46,776 nt of DNA from Oscillospiraceae bacterium (GTDB lineage Bacteria > Bacillota > Clostridia > Oscillospirales > CAG-272), in NCBI GenBank assembly GCA_015064965.1, contig SVRG01000005.1:1-46776 (forward strand), read 5' to 3'. The notes below the pieces were generated by a model. That model had not been told where the DNA came from. It saw only the letters and a list, made by a program, of their open reading frames with translations, and ran no database searches. How positions within the stretch are numbered: position 1 is the stretch's first letter; each line of letters begins with the position of its first letter. The position numbers and the translations under genes were made by a program. Of the stretch, positions 17,753 to 26,885 are shown in pieces.

Positions 17753-17778
17753 AAAAAGTCCGCGAAAGCGGACTTTTT
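17753..17778 (+). terminator. Intrinsic terminator after glgB
   Basis: AAAAAGTCCGC-gaaa-GCGGACTTTTT. Confidence 0.85.
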
Positions 17779-17844
17779 ATATTGACTGGAGTATATATGT
17801 GTGCTACAATATATACAGATGAATACATCAAAGGGGGCACAATT

Positions 17845-18720
17845 ATGCCGCGAAAGTTTCCAATATCAGGACTGATTTTTGCTGCAATAGCTTTATTGAT
17901 AGGGCTTTTGGGGATTTTTGTTCATGAATATGTAGGCGGTATCTTGTATGTGTTCATTTATCTGTTTTGCGGTATAGAGTTTTCTGAAAATATAGATGTT
18001 TACTACTCCGATTTTATGCCAATTGCATTTGTGGCGCTTTACACTTTAGCTTCTGTTTTGTCGCTATTGTTTTGGATATTTGCAAGTGAGAGAGTATATA
18101 CTGCCACTAAAGCAGTTCGAAATGTGCTTGCAACCTTGATAATTGCACCGTGGGCTCTGTTTGTTTTGTTTGTACCGCTGACTGTTATTTATATGTATAC
18201 GGATCACTGGTGCAGATATCATAGTGATATGCAGCTGTTTGCGTTGCTTTTTCTTGTTCCTGTATTATTTGTATTCTTTTCCGAACTAAAGTTTAAAATC
18301 AATCCAATAGTTGGAGATGTAACTGTTGCACTTACTTTGAGCTCTTTTATGGTACATTCATATATAATTGTAAAGTATTTTTTGATACGTGAGTACAATA
18401 CTTATGATGATTTTATAAATGCAGTTTTGATACACGAGTATCTGCCGGTTTTCTGTGCTGTTTCTTTTGTTATTCTATGGGTGTTTGAACAAATGTTAAG
18501 GGGCGATGACGGTAAGTTAAAGCCGCTCTCACGCGTCCTTATGACTGCACTTGCTGCACTTTCAGCAGTTACGGTAATTGTTGTTAGCATCGCAAAATTT
18601 AATGCTTTTAAATGGCTGCTGCCAAGTATTCTCATTTTATCAATCCCAATATTTGCTATGTTTGTGGCATACATAGTAAAGGTAAATAAAAAGATTAATC
18701 GCTTCAAGGAGATATCATGA
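17845..18720 (+). CDS. Hypothetical multi-pass membrane protein
   Basis: About eight hydrophobic segments; RBS AAGGGGG precedes ATG 17845; stop overlaps the next start (ATGA). Confidence 0.8.
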   Translation: MPRKFPISGLIFAAIALLIGLLGIFVHEYVGGILYVFIYLFCGIEFSENIDVYYSDFMPIAFVALYTLASVLSLLFWIFASERVYTATKAVRNVLATLIIAPWALFVLFVPLTVIYMYTDHWCRYHSDMQLFALLFLVPVLFVFFSELKFKINPIVGDVTVALTLSSFMVHSYIIVKYFLIREYNTYDDFINAVLIHEYLPVFCAVSFVILWVFEQMLRGDDGKLKPLSRVLMTALAALSAVTVIVVSIAKFNAFKWLLPSILILSIPIFAMFVAYIVKVNKKINRFKEIS

Positions 18721-21566
18721 AAAAACTCATAACGATACTTCTGCTTGTTTTGTTTTTGACATCCTGTGAGGAGGTGGTGGGCGAAAACACCACCGCTACA
18801 CATACAACCACAGCCGAAACTACTGTGGGAGAAACTACCACTGCTGAAACAACAGTTGAAACTACAGCCGAAACTACCGAAGAGATTGTTATATCGGATA
18901 TACCGCTTGAAAGCGTAACACTCCCCATACATGATGGGGTATGGTATACAAGACACCGCTTTAATGACAGATATGTTATATTTTTGAGGTATACAGATGG
19001 TATTGTTAGCAGCATACGCAATATAAACATATCTGTTTTAGACTTGGAAAAGCGCGAGTTTGTTTATGATGTACCGATAGATACAAACCATAGCATTTTT
19101 AACCTTGAATACCTGGACGGAAAACGTGTATTGGTTGCCTCGGAGTATGATGACATAACCGGTATGATTGTCACCGAGGAAAACGGATTGTTTTCTCATA
19201 CAATGGTGAATAATATTACCGACTATCCGTTTACATATGAAGATTTAGCATCACCGGACGGAAAATACAGTGTTTATCAAATCATTGAAGACGGTGATAA
19301 TATCGGCGTTGATGTAAAATATCCCGACGGAAGAGTTAAGCGTGTCCTTACCGGCGCACGCGACGGCGATTTGGCATCCCACCGCGGTTACGGCCCATGC
19401 GAATTTATCGATGACACCAGATTTGTTTACTGGATCTCGGGATACGAATGGATCGCGGGCTATGGAATATACAATGTAGAAACTGACGAGAGAATTGAGG
19501 TGCTTGAAGGGCAGGATCCACTCGCATTTTTTGACGGAGGATTTTTTACTAACACTTCAAAGGACTACATTGTATGGGAAATATACAGGCATGATTTAAA
19601 CGGTAACAATACCTTGATTGCTTCACGCGAGAAAATAGACGGAACGTTTACACTAAAGGAAGATTGCTATTATTTTTATGATGGTGGCCTTTGGTTTGAA
19701 GTTCAGGGAAATCCGGAATACATAAAGTACAACGGTGATGATGACGAAGCCGTTGCCTATAGTGCGGATTTTGAAAAATGTTTTGGAAAAATCCAAAACA
19801 TGAGTGGCTTGAACAAGCATATGTTTGTGTATGATGGAAATATTGTAGCTATAGAGTATAAAACAGTAGAAGAGAATCTCATCCCCGAAGTAAGCAAAGA
19901 ACGCTATGCCCAAACGCTTACGCAGCACATAATTGAGCATGCCGTTTCAAAAGAATTCTGTCTTCCGGGATACGACTTGGGAAATCCGGAACTGTTTTAT
20001 GACTTTCTTGTTTCGTTATCTCTTTATGACGAACATCTGGGACATCCATACAGCGATATGATTTCTCTTTCTGCAGACGGAAACTCTTATGAGATTTCGA
20101 TTCAAGATGTGCACTCTATGAATCTGCATACATACAAAATTTATGACTGGACATGGAATAAGAAGTATTACGAAGAAATATTCGACCAGGAGAAAGAATG
20201 TTATCGCATACCTAAAGAAACAAATATCAAAAGAACAGCATATACTCCGATAAATATACAAACATATCGCGAAGACGGTAAAATCTTTGTGGAGTTTGAT
20301 CTTGCTTACGGATATAGCGGCTTTGATGACAAAGACTATACGGATTTGGGCAGATGTTATTTTGCTTTTTCTGAAGAGGATTTAATATTTCTTGACTACG
20401 AATTCGCAGAACTTCCTGTAAAGGACAATCCATATGTAATGTGCAGAAAGGATTGCTCGAACGCATTTATCACATACAACTTTACCGAAGATGGCGGAAT
20501 GCTTGTTTGCAATACTCATAGTAAAGGTAAAACCGAGGATTATTACAACGGCGACGGATTGCTCTACAAATCAATGGAGTATGCTAAAAACCGAAACTTT
20601 ACGTCAAAGCGGTTTTACACCTATGATGAAAACGGCTTGCTTGCAAAAACCGAAGAATATGATGCAAGCGGCAAACTTACCTGCAAGGAAACATATATTG
20701 AGGGAAAGCCGTTATATACGGAGCGCCTTGACGGCTGGAGCAAATGGGAATATAATGAGAACGGTTTGCTTATAAAAGAATCGTTCCATACTGATGAAGT
20801 AGATGCAAAGCATACTGATGAAGTTACAGAATACTTCTATGATGAAGCCGGAAAAAAGATTAGAACGGTCTCTACATACAACGGTCATGACACTGTAGAA
20901 GTAGATTATTTCTATGATGAAAACGGATATGAAACGCACAACAGTTATTATGAACAAAATGTTTGTACATATTATCCCGACGGAACACTGAAAAGCAAAA
21001 GGAGAAATTCCCGACAGGTGTTTGAGTTTATGCTTGACGAGTATCTGCCTGACGGAAAACTTTGGCGGTTTTCGTTGTTAGAATCTGCGGAGTTTGATGA
21101 AACAAAGCCGTATGAGTATGTTCAAACATATTCGTTTTATGACGATGGCAGAATAAAGGGTGCCATAAAAGAGCGGTATGATTTACAATCCGGCAAGTAC
21201 AAAAAAGAGGAGGAAGTATTTGTTAGCTATAGCTGCGGCGGACGTATCCGCAAGGATTTATATCAGCGCTTTGATGAAAATGGCGAAGTTGAATTCTCTA
21301 GCGAACTTATTCTCACATATGATAAATATGGAAGACTTTCAACATGCGATACAGTGCTTGCAGGCGATATGGCAAAACTTGGATTCCATCCTTTTAGCGG
21401 AGAGTATTTCGATTATCATCCGATGAGGTATATATATGACGAATACGGCAGAGTTGAGTGTTGGCTTAGGGGCGACTTTGTTGCAGAAAGATATTCTTAC
21501 ATGGACTGCACCGCTGAGCAGTATAAACTATATCAAAAGGTAATTGCAAACAGAGCGCAGGATTAG
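18717..21566 (+). CDS. Lipoprotein with Thr-rich linker, unique N-terminal module and C-terminal YD/MORN-like repeats
   Basis: Signal and lipobox MKKLITILLLVLFLTSCE; linker TTATHTTTAETTVGETTTAETTVETTAETTEE; repeats such as FYTYDENGLLAKTEEYDASGKL, EYFYDEAGKKI, DYFYDENGYET. Confidence 0.88.
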   Translation: MKKLITILLLVLFLTSCEEVVGENTTATHTTTAETTVGETTTAETTVETTAETTEEIVISDIPLESVTLPIHDGVWYTRHRFNDRYVIFLRYTDGIVSSIRNINISVLDLEKREFVYDVPIDTNHSIFNLEYLDGKRVLVASEYDDITGMIVTEENGLFSHTMVNNITDYPFTYEDLASPDGKYSVYQIIEDGDNIGVDVKYPDGRVKRVLTGARDGDLASHRGYGPCEFIDDTRFVYWISGYEWIAGYGIYNVETDERIEVLEGQDPLAFFDGGFFTNTSKDYIVWEIYRHDLNGNNTLIASREKIDGTFTLKEDCYYFYDGGLWFEVQGNPEYIKYNGDDDEAVAYSADFEKCFGKIQNMSGLNKHMFVYDGNIVAIEYKTVEENLIPEVSKERYAQTLTQHIIEHAVSKEFCLPGYDLGNPELFYDFLVSLSLYDEHLGHPYSDMISLSADGNSYEISIQDVHSMNLHTYKIYDWTWNKKYYEEIFDQEKECYRIPKETNIKRTAYTPINIQTYREDGKIFVEFDLAYGYSGFDDKDYTDLGRCYFAFSEEDLIFLDYEFAELPVKDNPYVMCRKDCSNAFITYNFTEDGGMLVCNTHSKGKTEDYYNGDGLLYKSMEYAKNRNFTSKRFYTYDENGLLAKTEEYDASGKLTCKETYIEGKPLYTERLDGWSKWEYNENGLLIKESFHTDEVDAKHTDEVTEYFYDEAGKKIRTVSTYNGHDTVEVDYFYDENGYETHNSYYEQNVCTYYPDGTLKSKRRNSRQVFEFMLDEYLPDGKLWRFSLLESAEFDETKPYEYVQTYSFYDDGRIKGAIKERYDLQSGKYKKEEEVFVSYSCGGRIRKDLYQRFDENGEVEFSSELILTYDKYGRLSTCDTVLAGDMAKLGFHPFSGEYFDYHPMRYIYDEYGRVECWLRGDFVAERYSYMDCTAEQYKLYQKVIANRAQD

Positions 21567-21574
21567 GAGGTATT

Positions 21575-23461
21575 ATGAAAAAACTTATATCAATACTTTT
21601 GCTTGTTTTGTTTTTGACATCTTGTGAGGTTACTTGGGGTTTAAACACTACGGAAAGCACCACTGCGCACGTAACCTTAGATGAGAAGACAACTGCGGCA
21701 GAAACCTCTTTTAAGCCCCAGGAAACAACTAAAATTGATGAGCCTATTACACTTGAAGTAAGCAAAGAGCGTAAAGCTGAGCTGCTTGCAGAGCATATTG
21801 TGGAATATGTTATTGCAAACGATTTTGAGGTGTGGCGCAATACCTATAGCGGTCATGAGTTGTTTTATTTTCTTGTATCTCTTGGTCTTTATGACGAAAA
21901 TCCAGAGCATCCGTATAGCGACATGATATCGCGCTCCGAGGACGGCAGATTTTTTGAAATTTTGCCTGAAGATGCTCACTTTATAAATTTACATACGTTC
22001 AGAATCAGCGGTTGGGAATCCTCAGCGCATTATAAAGAGTTGCTTGATGTAAATGTTGGGATGCTTCGCGTACCAAGTGAAATCGGCATCCGCCGTTCTT
22101 CGTTTGCGTGTGTAGACACAAAAACCCGAACAGAAAACGGACAGATAGTTGTGGAATTCAATCTCGTAGACGGATATAGCGGATTTGAAGAAGAAGTACA
22201 TGAAGATTTTGGCAGACACTATATCTCATTTTCAGAAGATGAGTTGATATTGCTTGACTTTGATCAAGTAAAGAAGGCTGTAAAGGATACTCCGTATGTA
22301 ATCTCTGAAAGAGGAAACTATGGTAGCCTTGTCAAATACGAGTTTACCGAAGACGGCGGAATTCTTGCAAAGTATAACAATACCACCGATGAGTATTACA
22401 ACAGTGACGGATTGATTTATAAATCCGTGCACTATGATGAAAACGGCATTTTAGCATCAAAAAGATTATATACCTACGATGAAAACGGCTTGATTGCAAA
22501 GACCGAGGATTATAATGCAGACGGCGAATTGACTGCTAAAAAGACGTATATTGACGGCAAGCCCTTGTATTTTGAAAGCAGCAACTATTATGAATCGCTG
22601 GGCTTTGACGATAGCTACTATGAAAAATGGGAATATAACGAGCAGGGACTTCTAATAAAAAACTCGTTTTTCACAACTGCAGAGGTAAGATATACTGAGG
22701 GCGTTACCGAATACACCTATGATGAAGCAGGTCGCCTCATCAGCTCATGCTCAGTGGACAATGAGGCGCAGCAAGTATATAAGTATACCTATGATGAAAA
22801 CGGCAATATGGTATTGATACAGCGTAACTATGATAACAGAGCTATGGTTGACGATACTGTTTGCACCTATTATCCCGACGGAACTCTAAAAACAAAACTG
22901 GTATATCCCGATTGGTATTCTTACCAGATCACTTTTTACGAATATCTTCCAAACGGAGTGCTTTGGCGTGTATCGGATATATATGATCCTGAAATTGAAA
23001 AAGCAGGAGCGTATGAAAATGTTGAAACCTATCTTTTCCATGATGACGGCAGAATAAAAGGTGCTACTGTAGAGAAGTATGACCTTGAGGCGGGCAAGTA
23101 TATAAAGGAGCACGAAGCATTTGTAAGCTATGATGCAAGTGGATGTGTACGAACTGATACACATTACCGTATTGATGAAAACGGCGATATGGCATTTCTA
23201 TGTGAGCTTATGCTTGTATACGATAAAAACGGCAAACTTATTTCTTGCGAAACTGTGCAAGGGGATAAAAAGAAACTTGAATATCCTTTTGGCAACAATG
23301 AAAATTTCTTTTACTACCCGAATTCGTATATATATGATGAATATGGCAGAGTGGTTTATGTAGCCCGTGACGGTTATATGGCAGAAAGCTATGAATATAT
23401 GGACTGCACCACAGAGCAGTATGAACTCTATCAAAAGGTAATTGCAAACAAAACACAGTAA
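21575..23461 (+). CDS. Paralogous lipoprotein with YD/MORN-like repeats
   Basis: MKKLISILLLVLFLTSCE start and C-terminus MDCTTEQYELYQKVIANKTQ closely match the upstream gene (MDCTAEQYKLYQKVIANRAQD). Confidence 0.88.
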   Translation: MKKLISILLLVLFLTSCEVTWGLNTTESTTAHVTLDEKTTAAETSFKPQETTKIDEPITLEVSKERKAELLAEHIVEYVIANDFEVWRNTYSGHELFYFLVSLGLYDENPEHPYSDMISRSEDGRFFEILPEDAHFINLHTFRISGWESSAHYKELLDVNVGMLRVPSEIGIRRSSFACVDTKTRTENGQIVVEFNLVDGYSGFEEEVHEDFGRHYISFSEDELILLDFDQVKKAVKDTPYVISERGNYGSLVKYEFTEDGGILAKYNNTTDEYYNSDGLIYKSVHYDENGILASKRLYTYDENGLIAKTEDYNADGELTAKKTYIDGKPLYFESSNYYESLGFDDSYYEKWEYNEQGLLIKNSFFTTAEVRYTEGVTEYTYDEAGRLISSCSVDNEAQQVYKYTYDENGNMVLIQRNYDNRAMVDDTVCTYYPDGTLKTKLVYPDWYSYQITFYEYLPNGVLWRVSDIYDPEIEKAGAYENVETYLFHDDGRIKGATVEKYDLEAGKYIKEHEAFVSYDASGCVRTDTHYRIDENGDMAFLCELMLVYDKNGKLISCETVQGDKKKLEYPFGNNENFFYYPNSYIYDEYGRVVYVARDGYMAESYEYMDCTTEQYELYQKVIANKTQ

Positions 23462-23490
23462 AAAAAGGAAGCCTTATGGCTTCCTTTTTT
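23461..23490. terminator. Bidirectional intrinsic terminator
   Basis: AAAAAAGGAAGCC-ttat-GGCTTCCTTTTTT between convergent genes. Confidence 0.88.
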
Positions 23491-24943
23491 ACTGTTCACT
23501 TGCTTTCCTTAATAAATCGTGTTTAATGTCCCAGAGCTTTTGTGAAAGGTCAACATAGTAGTTGTGCGGATTTTGAAAACGCTTAACCTCGTCCCAGAGA
23601 GTATCAACTTCTTTTAAGCAATAATCTCTGATTTCTGCAACCGATGGGGAAGTGTAAACACATTCACCGCCAATGAAAACCGGCACCTGAAGCTCGCGCA
23701 CTGTAAAGTTTGTGATAGTCTTGCGTTTCCAGGTGTGTTCGGGGTCAAAGAGTTCAAGAGGCTCGTTTTCGTCGATGACTTCATCGTAGAGCGCGATGTA
23801 GTCGGCAATTGCTTTGCCGTTTTCTTTGTCATAAAGGCGGTAAACCTTTTTGTAATGCGGATTTGTAATCTTTGCCGCGTTTTCGCTGATTTTGATTTTC
23901 GGCTGAATTGTACCGTCCGGCATTTCTCGTGCGCAAAGCTTGTACACACCGCCGAAAACAGGAGTGCTTTTTGATGTAATCAAGCGCTCACCCACGCCAA
24001 AGGAGTCGATTTCTGCACCTTGACGAATAAGTGCAAGGATGATTTCCTCATCAAGCGAGTTGGATGCAACAATTTTGCACTCGGTAAGTCCGGCTTCGTC
24101 AAGCATCTGGCGCGCTTTTTTGGAAATATATGCAATGTCACCGGAGTCAAGACGTATTGCGCATTTTGTAATACCTTTTGGCAAAAGTACCTCTTTGAAT
24201 ACCTTTATTGCGTTGGGAACACCGCTTTTAAGAGTATTGTAGGTGTCAACAAGCAGAGTTGCGTTGGTGGGATAGATCTCACAGTATGTCTTAAACGCTT
24301 CGTACTCGCTGTCAAACATCTGTACCCATGCATGTGCCATAGTCCCCGTTGCAGGAACACCAAAGTCACGGTCCGAGATAGTGCAGGCTGTAGCATTTAC
24401 GCCGCCTATATATGCGGCTCTGGCTCCGAGATAGGCGCCATCAGCGCCTTGCGCACGGCGCGAACCAAATTCTGCAACGGCACGTCCCTTTGATGCACGT
24501 ACAATGCGGTTGGCTTTAGTAGCAATGAGGGATTGGTGATTGATTGCAAGGAGGAGATATGTTTCGATAAACTGCGCTTCTGCGGCAGGGGCGCGCACGG
24601 TGATTATCGGCTCACCCGGAAAAATGGGAGTACCCTCCTCAATTGCGTAGATGTCGCCGGTAAACTTGAAAGTTTTTAAGCCCTCAAGGAATTCTTCGTC
24701 AAAAATCCCTTTTGAGCGCAAGTACTCGATGTCTTCATCGGTGAATTTTAAGTTTTTGATATATTCTATAAGTTGCTCAAGCCCTGCACAAATTGCAAAT
24801 CCGCCGCCATCGGGAATATTGCGGAAAAACATATCAAAGTAGGTTATACCGTCCGCCATGCCCGCTTTAAAATAGCCGTTTGCCATTGTAAGCTCGTAGT
24901 AGTCGCAGAGCATGGTAAAATTCTGTCTTTTGCTTTCGCTCAT
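23489..24943 (-). CDS. pncB: Nicotinate phosphoribosyltransferase
   Basis: MLCDYYELTMANGYFKAGM, EFGSRRAQGADGAYLGARAAYIGG, GTMAHAWVQMF, IRLDSGDIAYIS. Confidence 0.94.
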   Translation of the reverse strand: MSESKRQNFTMLCDYYELTMANGYFKAGMADGITYFDMFFRNIPDGGGFAICAGLEQLIEYIKNLKFTDEDIEYLRSKGIFDEEFLEGLKTFKFTGDIYAIEEGTPIFPGEPIITVRAPAAEAQFIETYLLLAINHQSLIATKANRIVRASKGRAVAEFGSRRAQGADGAYLGARAAYIGGVNATACTISDRDFGVPATGTMAHAWVQMFDSEYEAFKTYCEIYPTNATLLVDTYNTLKSGVPNAIKVFKEVLLPKGITKCAIRLDSGDIAYISKKARQMLDEAGLTECKIVASNSLDEEIILALIRQGAEIDSFGVGERLITSKSTPVFGGVYKLCAREMPDGTIQPKIKISENAAKITNPHYKKVYRLYDKENGKAIADYIALYDEVIDENEPLELFDPEHTWKRKTITNFTVRELQVPVFIGGECVYTSPSVAEIRDYCLKEVDTLWDEVKRFQNPHNYYVDLSQKLWDIKHDLLRKASEQ

Positions 24944-24953
24944 TTTTTCTCCT

Positions 24954-26825
24954 TTAAAGCAGCTCCAAAATACGGAATGTATCGGGCGCGAGCATAATTG
25001 CCCCCTCGCCCGTTTCACCGCTTATTGCATCGCGCCATTTTCCGTCAATTTCATATTTTACAGGGAATGAAACGCGGCTGCATACGGTAAGTATCTTTTC
25101 TTTGTCGTTTCCGCGCACAAAGGCAAAAAGTCCGCCATCGTGCGACACAACTTTAAAGTCGCCGCCTGCATATGCGCTATGTTCTTTTCTGATTTTGCCA
25201 AGCGCTTTATAGTGCTCAACAAGCTCTTTGCACTCTCTGCCCCAAGGATAGGGCATGCGGCAGAATGGGTCGCGGTAGCCCTCCATGCCTGCCTCGTCGC
25301 CATAGAAAACGGAGGGGAAGCCGTAGAGCGTATACTGAATGGCGCTTGCCATTTTCAGCATTGCAATGCCGCGGCTTTTCTCGTCTGGGCTCATGCGCAT
25401 TTTTGAGAGTTCCTCATTTGAGAGCCCTTCTGCGCTTCTGCCAACGAGTGCGGTCATGATTCGCTCAGTGTCATGTGTGCCGAGAAGGTTCATAAGACAG
25501 TCGCAAACCGCTTTAGGGTAGCATGAGTAAAGCTCTGTCACCGTGTTGTAAAGCATTGCGCAGTCGCCGCTCTTTATAAAGTTGATTATCGCATTTTTTG
25601 TAGGGTAGTTCATTACGCTGTCAAGCTGCTTGCCGCGTAAATAACGGCGGCGCGTGCCGTAAGCAACCTTTTCAGCAGCGTTTTCCCAAACCTCGCCAAT
25701 GACAATTGCATCAGGATTGGCAGCTTTAACAACGTCACGGAGCGAGTCGAGAAAAACGTCGGAAAGCTCATCGGCAACATCAAGTCGCCAACCGTTAATG
25801 CCTTTATTTATATAGTTTTCGCAAACACCGTTTTTGCCCACAAAGTAGTTTCTGCATTCACGAGACGAATGGTTCAGGCGCGGTAATATTTCAATTCCCC
25901 ACCACGAATCGTATTTGTTAGGGAAGCGAAGAAAGTGATACCACTCCGCATATGGAGATTTTTCACTCTGATATGCGCCTACCGAAGGATATTTTCCGTA
26001 ACGGTTAAAGTAAATGCTGTCGTCGCCGGTATGGTTGAAAACGCCGTCGAGAATGACTTTTATGCCGCGCTTTTTGCACTCAGAAAGCAGCGCGTTAAAA
26101 GCCTCTTGGCCGCCAAACATTTCGTCAATTTCGAGATAGTTGCCGGTATCATACTTGTGGTTTGAATATGCTTTGAAAATCGGGCTCAAATACAGACAGT
26201 TTACCGAAAGGCTTTCCAGATAGTCAAGTTTTTCGATAATGCCCCAAAGACTGCCGCCGAAAAACTGATTGTTTTTGAGCGGAGCGCCGGGGTACGGCGC
26301 AAATTCCGGGATGCCGGTATCCCAATCTTCACGCAAAATTGCATCAGCGCGAAGCGGAAGCTTCTTTTCACTCTTTGCAAAACGGTCAACAAAAATATGG
26401 TACATGGTTGTACCGTAATAGTTTTCGGGAGTTTTGAAGCCGTCTTCGTAAACTAAAAGAATAAAGCGTCGCGCAGGGTGCTCGCTAAGATTAAAGTCAA
26501 CATTATTGATGCTTGATGTATATAAAGTTTTTCCGTTTTGTGCAAAGCGGAATTCATAGTAAAAAAGACCGTCGTCTTCCTCTTCACACAGCTTTTTAAG
26601 GTCGAGCGTGAAAGTGAATATATCGCTGCCAAGGTTCTCTCCGTCATATGTAGGGAGAACGGTTTTATCTCTTTGTCCGTCTTTGCATATTACCAGTGAC
26701 GGCTCAACGATATTTAGCGCTCGCGGGATGCGCAAAGTTATTTTCGGTGTCACGCTTACGGCAAAGGATGAGCTGAATGAAACATCCTTTCCGTCAACGG
26801 TCTTGACAATAGCAATTCGCTGCAT
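24954..26825 (-). CDS. GH13 family alpha-amylase/neopullulanase-like glycosidase
   Basis: YLSPIFKAYSNHKYDTGNY, VILDGVFNHTGDDS, GWRLDVADELSD, VIGEVWENA, LLGTHDTERI. Confidence 0.93.
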   Translation of the reverse strand: MQRIAIVKTVDGKDVSFSSSFAVSVTPKITLRIPRALNIVEPSLVICKDGQRDKTVLPTYDGENLGSDIFTFTLDLKKLCEEEDDGLFYYEFRFAQNGKTLYTSSINNVDFNLSEHPARRFILLVYEDGFKTPENYYGTTMYHIFVDRFAKSEKKLPLRADAILREDWDTGIPEFAPYPGAPLKNNQFFGGSLWGIIEKLDYLESLSVNCLYLSPIFKAYSNHKYDTGNYLEIDEMFGGQEAFNALLSECKKRGIKVILDGVFNHTGDDSIYFNRYGKYPSVGAYQSEKSPYAEWYHFLRFPNKYDSWWGIEILPRLNHSSRECRNYFVGKNGVCENYINKGINGWRLDVADELSDVFLDSLRDVVKAANPDAIVIGEVWENAAEKVAYGTRRRYLRGKQLDSVMNYPTKNAIINFIKSGDCAMLYNTVTELYSCYPKAVCDCLMNLLGTHDTERIMTALVGRSAEGLSNEELSKMRMSPDEKSRGIAMLKMASAIQYTLYGFPSVFYGDEAGMEGYRDPFCRMPYPWGRECKELVEHYKALGKIRKEHSAYAGGDFKVVSHDGGLFAFVRGNDKEKILTVCSRVSFPVKYEIDGKWRDAISGETGEGAIMLAPDTFRILELL

Positions 26826-26851
26826 AAAGTCCTCGTCGTAAAAATTATTTT

Positions 26852-26877
26852 ATGCGTGCCGCAAAAGCGGCACGCAT
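26852..26877 (-). other. Intercistronic 11-bp hairpin between glgP and GH13 gene
   Basis: ATGCGTGCCGC-aaaa-GCGGCACGCAT; no immediate T-tract on the minus strand. Confidence 0.7.
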
Positions 26878-26885
26878 AAGTCATA

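Noticed and set aside
18717-23461. Polymorphic RHS/YD-repeat toxin locus
   Set aside because: YD-like repeats are present, but no RHS core processing motif, C-terminal toxin domain or small immunity gene was seen; both proteins have lipoprotein signals and conserved C-termini.
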